A DNA stretch of 64,000 nucleotides. Source: Streptococcus sp. S5 (GTDB lineage: Bacteria > Bacillota > Bacilli > Lactobacillales > Streptococcaceae). The DNA lies in the NCBI RefSeq assembly GCF_034134805.1, contig NZ_CP139419.1, positions 682,001 through 746,000 of the forward strand. The letters are read 5' to 3'. Position 1 is the stretch's first letter. Every line of letters begins with the position of its first letter. The translations under genes and the position numbers were made by a program. Under the pieces are notes generated by a model. That model was not told the DNA's origin. It did no database searches and saw only the letters and a list, made by a program, of their open reading frames with translations. Positions 34,530 to 43,556 of the stretch are shown piece by piece.

Positions 34530-35111
34530 ATGGAAATTAGAATGGCTTATCCCAACGAGATTAAGCGAATTATGGAAATCATCCAAGATGCCAAGGAAAG
34601 CCTGGCTCAAAGACAGGTCGACCAGTGGCAGGATGGCTATCCAGATGAAGAGATCATTTTTGCGGATATTCTAGAAAGTCGTGGCTATGTGGCCGTTGAA
34701 GATCAGGAAGTCGTGGCCTATGCAGCTGTCTACAAGGGCAACGAAGCGGCCTATAATGAGATTTACGATGGCAAGTGGGAGCATGACAACTATATGTATG
34801 TCACTTTTCACCGCGTCGCTGTAGCCAAAGAAGCTGCTGGCAAAGGGGTGGCTCAGACCTTCCTTCAAGGTTTAATCGAAGGAGAAAAAGGGCCAGATTT
34901 CCGTTGCGATACGCACCCGGATAATCTGGTCATGCAACATTTGCTTGAAAAATTGGGCTACCATTATTGTGGGAAGGTCCCTATTGATGGAGTCCGTCTG
35001 GCTTATCAAAAGATCAAACGAAAAGCAGAAACTAGTCTATTCCAAGTGGTCTCAGAAGAAGATCGCTGGGACCAAAGAGCAGAAGCGGCCTACAATGACT
35101 CTCTATCTTAA
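34530..35111 (+). CDS. GNAT-family N-acetyltransferase
   Basis: 193 residues. The acetyl-CoA motif is VTFHRVAVAKEAAGKGVAQTFL (~residues 91-112), followed by CDTHPDNLVMQHLLEKLGYHYCG. Substrate unknown. The 3' end overlaps the ogt start by 17 bp, so it is co-translated with the repair gene and probably part of the rsmI transcript. Confidence 0.8.
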   Translation: MEIRMAYPNEIKRIMEIIQDAKESLAQRQVDQWQDGYPDEEIIFADILESRGYVAVEDQEVVAYAAVYKGNEAAYNEIYDGKWEHDNYMYVTFHRVAVAKEAAGKGVAQTFLQGLIEGEKGPDFRCDTHPDNLVMQHLLEKLGYHYCGKVPIDGVRLAYQKIKRKAETSLFQVVSEEDRWDQRAEAAYNDSLS

Positions 35112-35586
35112 ACAATTTTATGAAAGTCCTATGGGGCTTCTTTCGATCATTGTCAGTGAGGAAGGCCTTGTAGAGCTTGATTTTTATGATCCGAAAGAGG
35201 ATGCGCCTGATCCCTATGGGGCGCTGGAGCAGGTCCATCCCTACCATGAGAAGGTGAAGGAGTGGTTGGACCATTATTTTGCGGGAGATCCAATCCCTAT
35301 CAGCTTTCCACTAGCGCCACAAGGAACAGCCTTTCAAGAGCGAGTGTGGCAGTTATTGCGAGAGATCCCATATGGTGAGACCAAGACCTATGGCCAACTT
35401 GCCCAGGATCTTTCTTGTGGTTCAGCCCAGGCCGTGGGACAGGCTGTTGGACGCAATCCCTTGACGATCTTAGTCCCTTGTCACCGCGTGATGGGAAAAG
35501 ATGGACAACTGACGGGCTATGCGTCTGGACTCGATCGCAAACGCTGGCTCTTACACCATGAAGGAATTATCTGGAAGGAGAAATAA
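35095..35586 (+). CDS. ogt: Methylated-DNA--protein-cysteine methyltransferase
   Basis: 163 residues. The alkyl acceptor motif is LVPCHRVMGKDG with the active-site Cys; before it come AQAVGQAVGRNPL and PYGETKTYGQLA. It repairs O6-methylguanine by direct transfer. ATG 35095 (MTLYLKQFYESPMG) fits the family; the longer frame upstream lies inside the acetyltransferase gene and is not used. Confidence 0.9.
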   Translation: MTLYLKQFYESPMGLLSIIVSEEGLVELDFYDPKEDAPDPYGALEQVHPYHEKVKEWLDHYFAGDPIPISFPLAPQGTAFQERVWQLLREIPYGETKTYGQLAQDLSCGSAQAVGQAVGRNPLTILVPCHRVMGKDGQLTGYASGLDRKRWLLHHEGIIWKEK

Positions 35587-35591
35587 AATCG

Positions 35592-35945
35592 ATGTATACC
35601 TTTATTGAATACCCAAAATGTTCGACTTGTCGAAAGGCTAAATCAGAATTGGACGGTCTCCAATGTGAGTTTCAAAGCCAAAATATTGTCACAGAAACAC
35701 CTACTAGCAAAGAATTGCAAGACTGGATGGCAGCGTCTGGCCTACCGATCAAGTCTTTCTTTAATACTAGCGGGATGAAATACCGGGAACTCGGTTTGAA
35801 AGATAAGGTGGATCAACTGACAGTGAAAGAAGCGGCGGATCTCCTTTCTTCAGACGGTATGCTAATCAAGCGGCCTCTGCTTGTCAAAGACGGAAAAGTG
35901 GTTCAAGTGGGCTACCGGAAACCATACGCAGACTTAGGTTTGTAA
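35592..35945 (+). CDS. Spx/ArsC (MgsR-like) family protein
   Basis: 117 residues. Thioredoxin-like fold with redox CSTCRKAK (Cys10, Cys13), PTSKELQDW, SGMKYRELGLKD and LIKRPLLV. These features fit the ArsC/Spx superfamily; true Spx regulators carry a different C-terminus, so this may be a small oxidoreductase or a minor Spx paralogue. Starts 5 bp after ogt, last gene of that operon, followed by a family A repeat. Confidence 0.75.
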   Translation: MYTFIEYPKCSTCRKAKSELDGLQCEFQSQNIVTETPTSKELQDWMAASGLPIKSFFNTSGMKYRELGLKDKVDQLTVKEAADLLSSDGMLIKRPLLVKDGKVVQVGYRKPYADLGL

Positions 35946-35993
35946 AAGAAAAGGGAGTTGGATTTTCTTCAGATCTATAATAAAGGTATGCCA

Positions 35994-36131
35994 GAAGCTT
36001 TCCTTGGGTGAGTACGGACGTCAGCGAACTTCAAAGAAGTTCCATGACTTAGTTTTGAGCCTAAGGTCTCAAAACTCCCGAGTGCTAGAAACAATAATGT
36101 TTCTAGCACTTTTCTCACGGCGGAAAGTTTC
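35994..36131 (+). repeat. Family A structured repeat, copy 5
   Basis: 138 bp: GAACTTC-AAA-GAAGTTC, AGTTTTGAG-CCTAAGGT-CTCAAAACT, GTGCTAGAAAC/GTTTCTAGCAC. Two stems carry base changes matched on both sides relative to copies 3 and 4. A partial copy of the downstream terminator sequence (AAAGGGAGTTGG) occurs before it at ~35950. The remainder of the 363-bp gap is AT-rich with a weak promoter. Confidence 0.9.
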
Positions 36132-36228
36132 GGTATATTCTTTATGAGATTCATAAGTTAGAACTTATTTTGATTTCTTGACAAAATCGCGTAACCTATC
36201 TTACTTATAATTTATTTATATATATTCT

Positions 36229-36255
36229 AAAGGGAGTTGGGCTCCCTTTTCATTT
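36229..36255 (+). terminator. Intrinsic terminator
   Basis: AAAGGGAG-TTGGG-CTCCCTTT then TTCATTTT, just upstream of the ABC-F promoter. Confidence 0.75.
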
Positions 36256-36308
36256 TGCAGTGAAGATGATATAATCATACGAGTGAAATCAATGAAAGAG
36301 AGTCAAGC

Positions 36309-37850
36309 ATGAGTATTTTAGAAGTGAAAAATTTGAGTCACGGTTTTGGGGATCGGGCGATTTTTGAGGATGTGTCCTTCCGTTTGCTAAAAGGAGAGCA
36401 TATCGGTCTTGTCGGGGCCAATGGTGAGGGGAAATCGACCTTCATGAGCATCGTGACTGGTAAAATGCAACCTGACGAAGGAAAGGTGGAGTGGTCTAAG
36501 TATGTGACGGCAGGTTACCTGGATCAGCATTCGGTCTTAGAAGAAGGACAAACGGTTCGCGATGTCTTACGGACCGCTTTTGATGAGTTGTTCACAGCTG
36601 AAGCTCGCATCAATGACCTCTATATGGCCATGGCAGAAGACGGAGCCGATGTCGATGCTCTGATGGAAGAAGTAGGAGAACTTCAAGAGCGTCTAGAAAG
36701 CCGTGATTTTTATACCTTGGATGCCAAGATTGATGAAGTAGCCCGGGCTCTTGGGGTCATGGACTTTGGCATGGAGACGGATGTGACGGCCCTTTCAGGT
36801 GGGCAGCGGACCAAGGTCCTTTTGGCTAAATTGCTCCTTGAAAAACCAGATATCCTTCTCTTGGATGAGCCAACCAACTACTTGGATGCAGAGCACATCG
36901 ATTGGCTCAAACGCTACTTGCAGAACTATGAAAATGCCTTTGTCCTCATTTCCCACGACATTCCATTCTTGAACGATGTGATCAATATCGTCTACCATGT
37001 GGAAAATCAGCAGTTAACCCGCTATTCCGGAGACTACTACCAATTCCTTGAAGTCTATGAAATGAAGAAATCGCAATTGGAAGCGGCTTATGAGCGCCAG
37101 CAAAAAGAGATTGCTGATTTGAAAGATTTCGTAGCCCGCAATAAGGCGCGTGTGGCTACACGGAATATGGCCATGTCTCGTCAGAAGAAGCTGGACAAGA
37201 TGGAACTCATTGAGTTGCAAAGCGAGAAACCAAAGCCATCCTTTGAATTTAAAAATGCTCGGACTCCTGGACGCTTTATCTTCCAGGCTAAGGATCTTCA
37301 GATTGGCTATGATCGTCCTTTGACCAAGCCTTTGAACCTAACGTTTGAACGCAATCAAAAGGTAGCCATCATCGGAGCCAACGGGATCGGGAAAACCACT
37401 CTCTTGAAGAGCTTGCTGGGAATCATCCCAACAATCGCTGGAGAAGTCGAGCGTGGAGATTACCTAGAGCTTGGTTACTTCGAGCAAGAGGTCGAAGGTG
37501 GCAATCGTCAAACACCACTAGAAGCAGTCTGGAATGCCTTTCCGGCTCTCAACCAAGCAGAAGTCCGTGCCGCCCTTGCCCGCTGTGGCTTGACGACCAA
37601 ACACATCGAGAGCCAAATCCAGGTGTTATCCGGTGGGGAGCAAGCTAAGGTACGCTTCTGTCTCTTGATGAACCGTGAAAACAATGTCTTGGTACTAGAC
37701 GAACCAACCAACCACTTGGATGTGGATGCCAAAGATGAATTGAAACGGGCTCTGAAAGAGTACAAGGGATCGATTCTCATGGTTTGCCACGAGCCAGACT
37801 TCTATGAAGGCTGGATGGATCAAATCTGGGACTTTAATGAATTGACGTAA
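36309..37850 (+). CDS. ABC-F family ATPase (YkpA/YbiT type)
   Basis: 513 residues, two ABC domains in tandem and no membrane segment. First domain: GANGEGKST and TALSGGQRTK, LLLDEPTNYLD. Linker ~230-290 rich in charged helices. Second domain: GANGIGKTT, VLSGGEQAKVR, LVLDEPTNHLD. ABC-F proteins act on ribosomes, as translation factors or antibiotic-protection proteins; the short linker and close fit to the YkpA group favour a housekeeping role. Extended -10 TGATATAAT lies at 36267-36275. Confidence 0.85.
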   Translation: MSILEVKNLSHGFGDRAIFEDVSFRLLKGEHIGLVGANGEGKSTFMSIVTGKMQPDEGKVEWSKYVTAGYLDQHSVLEEGQTVRDVLRTAFDELFTAEARINDLYMAMAEDGADVDALMEEVGELQERLESRDFYTLDAKIDEVARALGVMDFGMETDVTALSGGQRTKVLLAKLLLEKPDILLLDEPTNYLDAEHIDWLKRYLQNYENAFVLISHDIPFLNDVINIVYHVENQQLTRYSGDYYQFLEVYEMKKSQLEAAYERQQKEIADLKDFVARNKARVATRNMAMSRQKKLDKMELIELQSEKPKPSFEFKNARTPGRFIFQAKDLQIGYDRPLTKPLNLTFERNQKVAIIGANGIGKTTLLKSLLGIIPTIAGEVERGDYLELGYFEQEVEGGNRQTPLEAVWNAFPALNQAEVRAALARCGLTTKHIESQIQVLSGGEQAKVRFCLLMNRENNVLVLDEPTNHLDVDAKDELKRALKEYKGSILMVCHEPDFYEGWMDQIWDFNELT

Positions 37851-37972
37851 AGACAAAGAGAGAAACTTGTCTCGCTTTTTAGAATGAAGAAATTTTGTTG
37901 TTTACATAAAGCGGCATAACTAATTCAAAAAATCTAAATGATTCTATTTTTAAATTTAGTCAAGTAATGACC

Positions 37973-38110
37973 GAAACATTCCGCAGTGAGAAAAGTGCCT
38001 GAAACAGATTTGTTTCAGGCACACGGAATTATTGAGACCTTAGGCTCAATAATTAGTCATGGAACTTCGCAGAAGTTCGCTGACGTCCGTACTCACCTAA
38101 GGAAAGTTTC
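37973..38110 (-). repeat. Family A structured repeat, copy 6 (minus strand)
   Basis: 138 bp, read on the minus strand: GAACTTC-TGC-GAAGTTC, ATTATTGAG-CCTAAGGT-CTCAATAAT, GTGCCTGAAAC/GTTTCAGGCAC. It lies in the convergent gap after the ABC-F gene and downstream of slrA in the slrA direction. The rest of the 312-bp gap has a weak GAGA/TCTC hairpin at ~37859 and the terminator at 38134. Confidence 0.9.
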
Positions 38111-38133
38111 TAAGAAAAATTTACATTTGATAG

Positions 38134-38160
38134 AAAAAGAGAACCGTTTGGTTCTCTTTT
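38134..38160. terminator. Bidirectional terminator of slrA
   Basis: AAAAGAGAACC-GTTT-GGTTCTCTTTT, 2 bp beyond the slrA stop. Confidence 0.85.
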
Positions 38161-38162
38161 CA

Positions 38163-39008
38163 TTATTTCTTGAAATTATAGTCTTTTAAGATCTCGATTT
38201 TTTCAATCTTGATGTCTATTTTTGGTTTGTCCTTATCATCAGTTTCGGCAGAGGCGATTTTATCGACCACATCCATGCCATCGATGACTTGTCCAAAGAC
38301 AGTGTAGTTGCCACCATCAAGGGTTGGATTTCCACCATTTTTATAAGCATCGATGATCTTAGCTGGGAAGCGGTCAGTCGGGAGCTTGCTAGAAATATCA
38401 TCCTTATTTTGGTTGATATAGAATTGACTACCATTGGTATTTGGACCAGAATTGGCCATGGCAAGGGCTCCACGAAGGTTGTAAAGGTATGGAGAATACT
38501 CATTCTCAAAACCAGTACCTGAATCTTTGGATTTGTCTTTGCCCTTCCAGATGGACTCGCCACCCGTACCGTCTCCCTTAGGATCCCCAGTTTGGATCAT
38601 AAAGTTGTTAATAACACGGTGGAAGAGTAAGCCATTGTAGTAGCCTTCTTTTGCGTGGGTCAAGAAGTTTTCAACTGCAAGGGGCGCATATTTAGGGAAG
38701 AGCTTCACAGTGATGTCGCCTTCAGTTGTCGTGATTTTAACCTCTGCTTCGTCTTCAGCCACATCAGTTGAGAGTTGTGGGAAGACAGCATTTTCATTGG
38801 TCATGGCATCGTTAAAATCTTTGCGCAGTTGTTCTAATTTTTTTTGTTCTTCTTCAATTTTCTTTTGATCTTTTTCACTAGAGCTAGAAGTTGCTGTCTG
38901 CTCTGTCTTTTCTTTGCTTGAGCTTGAAGCGTTAGTGTCTGTCTTATTGGACGAACAAGCTGTCAAAGCCAAGCCGGAAAATAATAGTAGTGCGATTAAT
39001 TTTTTCAT
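38163..39008 (-). CDS. slrA: Surface peptidyl-prolyl isomerase lipoprotein (cyclophilin type)
   Basis: 281 residues. Lipoprotein signal ends LTACSS (Cys18); then a Ser/Lys-rich linker and charged coiled region (~20-75), then a cyclophilin domain (~85-275) with LFHRVINNFMIQTGDP and GALAMANSGPNTNGSQFYI. It folds exported proteins at the cell surface; the streptococcal homologue is SlrA. The start at 39008 has GGAAAGGAAG upstream; an extra in-frame start 18 bp earlier is not needed. Confidence 0.9.
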   Translation of the reverse strand: MKKLIALLLFSGLALTACSSNKTDTNASSSSKEKTEQTATSSSSEKDQKKIEEEQKKLEQLRKDFNDAMTNENAVFPQLSTDVAEDEAEVKITTTEGDITVKLFPKYAPLAVENFLTHAKEGYYNGLLFHRVINNFMIQTGDPKGDGTGGESIWKGKDKSKDSGTGFENEYSPYLYNLRGALAMANSGPNTNGSQFYINQNKDDISSKLPTDRFPAKIIDAYKNGGNPTLDGGNYTVFGQVIDGMDVVDKIASAETDDKDKPKIDIKIEKIEILKDYNFKK

Positions 39009-39247
39009 ATTCTTCCTTTCCAACATAGTTGTCTTTTTCTATTGTACCTTAATTTTGCGATACTTTCAAATCTGGACGGGATTCTCTATTTTCTGAGGTT
39101 GTTTCAAGACCGATAACATTTGATAAATCACTAATTAAGAAGGAAGTTGCGTATAGATGGAAAATTCGGTATGATGGGAGATATGTTAATTTGTTTGAAA
39201 ATGAACGAATTCCCTCAAAAACCGTATCATGAATAGGAGGCTACAAA

Positions 39248-40012
39248 TTGGATTATAAAACTCTACGCAAAAACTATAGACTCTATATTAGATCTGCAGG
39301 CTTGTTAGCAATGCTTCTGATCTTTTGCATTGGATTAGTGGTCAGGGATAATCTTCTTCAGACTGCTGGCGTTTTATTGGTTATTGCATGCTTGATTTTA
39401 TTCATCCAATTGCTCAAGAAAAGCTACACCAACAAGTGCAACACCTTGCTCCGTGTAGACTTAGATTTAGCTTTTTGGCAGCAATACCTTCAGTTGAACA
39501 AGAATGTGAAAAAAGCTATTTCACAGATAGATATTAAGCTGACATCGGTTGCCTATTCTTTTATGATGGGAGATTTTGATACTGTCATAAAAGAAGCTAG
39601 GGAAGCACTTAGTCGGACGGATTATCCGCAGAAATATAAAAACTTTTTTGAAAGTTATCTCATGCGATCAACTGTCCTGACAGATCCTGATTTGTCTAGA
39701 GGAGAACTGGAGGGTCGGTTGAATGAATTGACTATCACAGACCCGACACTGGCTGAGAAAACAAGAAAGGTCTGTCTTGCCCTTTATGATTTAACCATTG
39801 CGCACCAAAGTAATGACTATTTCGAAGATTTAAGCAATGATTTCAAGTACCAGCAGTTGGAAATTATCTACTACCAAGCCTTGAATGCTACTCTTAAAGG
39901 CGATCAGCACAGAGCCAATGATCTCTTTCGCAAGTTAGTCTCAGAAGATGAGTTGCTCTATATCGTTCGAAAGGCTAAGCAATACTTGAAGGATGAAGGC
40001 AGTCATCTGTAA
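39248..40012 (+). CDS. Unknown membrane-anchored protein
   Basis: 254 residues with a TTG start supported by AGGAGG 7 bp upstream. Two adjacent hydrophobic helices (residues ~17-58) anchor it; the remaining ~195 residues are helical and charged, with a pattern suggestive of TPR-like repeats (FMMGDFDTVIKEAREAL; YYQALNATLKGDQHRANDLF). I do not recognise the family. A second small membrane protein gene follows 63 bp later and ftsK follows that. Confidence 0.6.
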   Translation: MDYKTLRKNYRLYIRSAGLLAMLLIFCIGLVVRDNLLQTAGVLLVIACLILFIQLLKKSYTNKCNTLLRVDLDLAFWQQYLQLNKNVKKAISQIDIKLTSVAYSFMMGDFDTVIKEAREALSRTDYPQKYKNFFESYLMRSTVLTDPDLSRGELEGRLNELTITDPTLAEKTRKVCLALYDLTIAHQSNDYFEDLSNDFKYQQLEIIYYQALNATLKGDQHRANDLFRKLVSEDELLYIVRKAKQYLKDEGSHL

Positions 40013-40075
40013 ATCCTCCAATCAAAATAGAGATTAATTGAAAGAGCCTGAACAAACACAAGGAATTATTAAAAA

Positions 40076-40579
40076 ATGAATAAGAATTTTAACGAGATGT
40101 CGTTTGATGAATTGAAATGTTACCGCAGGGAAGGTCTATGGAGATCTTTGGGACTATTACTAGTCATTATTTTAGTGATTGTGGGAATGGTCTTGATGGA
40201 AGTGAACCATGTTTCTCCTTCCAATCAGAATCGTTTTCGAGTTATTGGTTTGACCACGGTCATTGCGCTCTTTGGCTACCTGATGCCTCTGATGGCAGCA
40301 AATCGTGTGATGCGAGACCATCCGGATTGGGTCAAGAAATCGGGGATCCGAGCGAAGATTCCCTTGCCGATGGCTTGGCATGTTAAAAGACTTTGCGTTC
40401 TTGGAGCGGGTCTATTGGTGATTGGAGTAGGATTTGCTTCGTCATTCAAACCACAAGTCCAGCAGACAAATGTACAAGATCAAATCGATATCATTCAAAT
40501 GGATAACGAATTGGAAAGAGAGCAAAAGGTCGATCAAGTTCTAGATACCATCACACCGGAGGATAAAAAATCTGAATAA
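40076..40579 (+). CDS. Unknown small membrane protein
   Basis: 167 residues. Three hydrophobic helices (about 24-42, 56-74 and 107-123), then an acidic C-terminal tail (VQDQIDIIQMDNELEREQ..). No family recognised. The gene has a weak ribosome site and follows the membrane protein at 39248 in the same direction, so the two may act together; a terminator at 40633 separates them from ftsK. Confidence 0.6.
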   Translation: MNKNFNEMSFDELKCYRREGLWRSLGLLLVIILVIVGMVLMEVNHVSPSNQNRFRVIGLTTVIALFGYLMPLMAANRVMRDHPDWVKKSGIRAKIPLPMAWHVKRLCVLGAGLLVIGVGFASSFKPQVQQTNVQDQIDIIQMDNELEREQKVDQVLDTITPEDKKSE

Positions 40580-40632
40580 GATCCATTTTGGAATTTGAAC
40601 ATCATTGAATATCGTTCTAAACAGCTCTAAAG

Positions 40633-40658
40633 AACAGTGCCCACTCGGTGCTGTTTTT
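40633..40658 (+). terminator. Intrinsic terminator
   Basis: AACAGTGCC-CACTC-GGTGCTGTT (two wobble pairs) and a T run. Confidence 0.7.
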
Positions 40659-40715
40659 CTGCTTTCTGCTACAAATTTGTGAAAGTGATTTTACTAGAGA
40701 ACTGGCTTGGAAATG

Positions 40716-40724
40716 TGATATAAT
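40716..40724 (+). promoter_or_regulatory. Extended -10 promoter of ftsK
   Basis: TG-A-TATAAT with TATAAT at 40719-40724. The expected transcript start (~40731) is at the ATG itself (40732), which predicts a leaderless message. Confidence 0.6.
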
Positions 40725-40731
40725 AAAGGTT

Positions 40732-43095
40732 ATGGCAAACAATAATCAATCAAAAAAAACACGGTCGACGAGACGACTGTCCAAAGCAGAATTAGAAAGA
40801 AAAAAAGCAATTCATCGCATGATTGCGACCATTCTCATTAGTCTGGTCTTAATTTTTGCGGCCTTGAAATTGGGAGCAGTAGGGGTCTTGGCCTACAACT
40901 TGATCCGACTGTTTGTTGGGAGTTTGGCTTATTTGGCTATTTTAGCGACCTTTTTCTACCTTTATGCCTTTAAATGGCTGGACAAACACGAAGGGGTTAT
41001 TTCAGGATTCCTAAGCTTCTTTGCTGGGGTTCTCTTGATGTTTCAGGCCTTCTTTGTATCCTCCCTTCATTTAGACAATAATGGGATCAAGGTCACCTTT
41101 TCAAGAATCATGGCAGACCTGATTCATCTGCGAGTGGAGAGCTTTGCCGGTGGTGGTATGATCGGTGCCCTTCTTTATGCTCCGATTTCCTTCCTCTTTT
41201 CAAATATTGGCTCTTATTTTATTGGCCTTCTCTTTATTGGATTGGGGATTCTCTTGATGAGTCCCTACTCCATCTATGATTTGTTTGAAAAGGGATCGGA
41301 AGCCTTCCACGCTTCTATGGAAAAACGCAAAGAACGTCGCGAGCAGAAATTCCTTGAAAAAGAAGCGAGAGCTGCCGAGGAAGCTGCTGCAGCTGAACAA
41401 GAGCAAGAAGAAGCAAGTGCAGTTCTTCCAACTCCCCTTTCAATGGAAGGGCATCCTGTAGACCCTGAAACGGGAGAGGTGCTGGCGGCGGAAGAGCCGT
41501 TCACAGAGCCCTTCCCAGAAGCCGAAATTGTCGCACCAGCAACACCAGAGATTTACCTGCCAGATGAAGAATGGCCTGAAGATCCTGAAGCATACGAAGA
41601 GTTTCCGGAAGCCGAAGAATTCGAGGACGATGGGGAAGAGGTTCAAGTGGATTTCACACCTAAGGAACTCCTCCAGTACAAGCTTCCAACCATTGATCTC
41701 TTCGCACCTGACAAGCCGAAAAATCAATCCAAAGAGAAAAACATCGTTCGCCAGAATATCCGTATTTTGGAAGAAACCTTTGCAAGCTTTAACATCAAGG
41801 CGACAGTGGAGCGGGCGGAAATCGGTCCTTCTGTTACCAAATATGAAGTCAAGCCAGCTGTCGGTGTGCGGGTCAACCGTATCTCTAACCTAGCAGATGA
41901 TTTGGCCTTGGCACTAGCAGCTAAGGATGTGCGGATTGAAGCACCGATTCCAGGGAAGTCTCTGGTCGGGATTGAAGTGCCCAACTCAGAGATTGCGACC
42001 GTTTCCTTCCGTGAATTGTGGGAGCAGTCCAAAACAGACCCAGCTAAACTCCTTGAGATTCCTCTTGGGAAGGCTGTAGATGGCTCGGCTCGGACCTTTG
42101 ATTTGGCTCGGATGCCCCACCTCTTGGTCGCGGGTTCTACTGGATCTGGTAAGTCAGTAGCGGTCAATGGGATTATTTCGAGTATCTTGATGAAGGCTCG
42201 TCCGGACGAAGTCAAGTTTATGATGGTCGATCCAAAGATGGTGGAGCTTTCTGTCTACAATGATATTCCTCACCTCTTGATTCCAGTGGTGACCAACCCA
42301 CGCAAGGCTAGTCGAGCCCTGCAGAAGGTCGTTGATGAGATGGAAAATCGCTACGAGCTCTTCTCGAAAGTAGGCGCTCGCAATATTGCTGGCTTTAATG
42401 CCAAGGTGGCTGAGTACAATGCCCAGTCTGAGATGAAGCAAGTGCCCCTTCCATTGATCGTGGTCATTGTCGACGAGTTGGCAGACTTGATGATGGTCGC
42501 AAGTAAAGAAGTGGAAGATGCTATTATTCGCCTTGGACAGAAGGCGCGTGCAGCGGGGATCCACATGCTCCTTGCGACTCAGCGACCATCGGTTGACGTT
42601 ATCTCAGGTTTGATCAAGGCTAATGTGCCTTCCCGTGTCGCTTTTGCGGTATCATCTGGGACCGACTCACGGACCATCTTGGACGAAAATGGAGCGGAGA
42701 AATTGCTTGGTCGTGGAGACATGCTCTTTAAACCGATTGATGAAAATCATCCAATCCGTTTACAAGGATCCTTTATCTCAGACGACGATGTGGAGCGGAT
42801 TGTCAATTTTGTCAAAGAGCAGGCAGAAGCCGATTATGATGATGCCTTTGATCCAGGAGAAGTATCGGAGTCAGACTTTGATGGAGGTATGGGCGGCTCA
42901 GACGAGGGTGATCCTCTCTTTGAAGAGGCCAAAGCGCTTGTCATCGAGACCCAAAAAGCCAGTGCTTCGATGATCCAGCGTCGCTTATCGGTTGGTTTTA
43001 ACCGGGCGACTCGCCTCATGGAAGAGTTGGAAGCAGCAGGTGTGATTGGACCAGCTGAAGGGACCAAGCCTCGAAAAGTATTGCAACAATCATAA
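40732..43095 (+). CDS. ftsK: DNA translocase FtsK/SpoIIIE
   Basis: 787 residues. Four membrane helices in the first ~200 residues, an acidic Glu/Pro-rich linker (~215-340), the motor with Walker [14 protein letters not shown] (~470) and Walker [13 protein letters not shown], and a C-terminal winged-helix gamma domain ([24 protein letters not shown]). It pumps chromosome DNA through the closing septum. ATG 40732 is chosen because the only promoter lies directly upstream; the earlier in-frame ATG at 40648 falls inside the previous terminator. AAAGG is only 2 bp from the ATG, too close for a normal ribosome site. Confidence 0.92.
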   Translation: MANNNQSKKTRSTRRLSKAELERKKAIHRMIATILISLVLIFAALKLGAVGVLAYNLIRLFVGSLAYLAILATFFYLYAFKWLDKHEGVISGFLSFFAGVLLMFQAFFVSSLHLDNNGIKVTFSRIMADLIHLRVESFAGGGMIGALLYAPISFLFSNIGSYFIGLLFIGLGILLMSPYSIYDLFEKGSEAFHASMEKRKERREQKFLEKEARAAEEAAAAEQEQEEASAVLPTPLSMEGHPVDPETGEVLAAEEPFTEPFPEAEIVAPATPEIYLPDEEWPEDPEAYEEFPEAEEFEDDGEEVQVDFTPKELLQYKLPTIDLFAPDKPKNQSKEKNIVRQNIRILEETFASFNIKATVERAEIGPSVTKYEVKPAVGVRVNRISNLADDLALALAAKDVRIEAPIPGKSLVGIEVPNSEIATVSFRELWEQSKTDPAKLLEIPLGKAVDGSARTFDLARMPHLLVAGSTGSGKSVAVNGIISSILMKARPDEVKFMMVDPKMVELSVYNDIPHLLIPVVTNPRKASRALQKVVDEMENRYELFSKVGARNIAGFNAKVAEYNAQSEMKQVPLPLIVVIVDELADLMMVASKEVEDAIIRLGQKARAAGIHMLLATQRPSVDVISGLIKANVPSRVAFAVSSGTDSRTILDENGAEKLLGRGDMLFKPIDENHPIRLQGSFISDDDVERIVNFVKEQAEADYDDAFDPGEVSESDFDGGMGGSDEGDPLFEEAKALVIETQKASASMIQRRLSVGFNRATRLMEELEAAGVIGPAEGTKPRKVLQQS

Positions 43096-43161
43096 GGATA
43101 GGGAAAAAGGGCATATGTTCCACTCCCTTTTCTTTTTATAGAAAATAGAAAGTAGGACCAG

Positions 43162-43548
43162 ATGAAGTTAGACACGATTCATCATATTGCCATCATTGGA
43201 CGGGATCGCGACGCTATGTTGCACTTTTATGTGGACCAGTTGGGCTTTGCGATTGTCAGTGAGTATGACCGTCCCGAACGCGGAGATATCTTGATCAATC
43301 TCCGCCAAAGAGAGTTGACTTTAGAACTCTTTATCAAACCGACGGCCCCAGAACGGCCTAAGCTCCCCTTGCCCGAGCATGCGGGACTGCGTCACCTGGC
43401 CTTTAAAGTAGACGATGTAGAGACCTATCTAGCTAGATTGGATCAGCTAGGTATTGAGAATACAGGCCTTCGCTATGATGACTTTGATGGCAAGAAGATG
43501 GCATTTTTCTTCGATCCAGAAGGATTGCCCTTGGAAATACATGAGTGA
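43162..43548 (+). CDS. VOC/glyoxalase-like family protein
   Basis: 128 residues. Vicinal-oxygen-chelate fold: paired beta-alpha-beta-beta units with metal ligands likely His8 (IHHIAI), Glu in LELFIKP, His in LRHLAFKV and Glu in PLEIHE. Often annotated as lactoylglutathione lyase-like; substrate unknown. Stop overlaps the ORF start region of the next ATPase gene (ATGAGTGAGG), so both are co-transcribed. Confidence 0.78.
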   Translation: MKLDTIHHIAIIGRDRDAMLHFYVDQLGFAIVSEYDRPERGDILINLRQRELTLELFIKPTAPERPKLPLPEHAGLRHLAFKVDDVETYLARLDQLGIENTGLRYDDFDGKKMAFFFDPEGLPLEIHE

Positions 43549-43556
43549 GGAAAGCA

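Noticed and set aside
34945..35094. N-terminal extension of ogt
   Set aside because: These 50 codons are the acetyltransferase gene read in another frame; the family protein begins at the ATG at 35095.
36309..37850. ABC-F gene as an antibiotic-resistance determinant
   Set aside because: Short inter-domain linker and YkpA/YbiT-like sequence suggest a housekeeping member rather than a ribosome-protection type.
37986..38189. 67-codon plus-strand ORF across family A copy 6
   Set aside because: It consists of the inverted repeat plus the slrA terminator read as codons; there is no ribosome site and no family resemblance.
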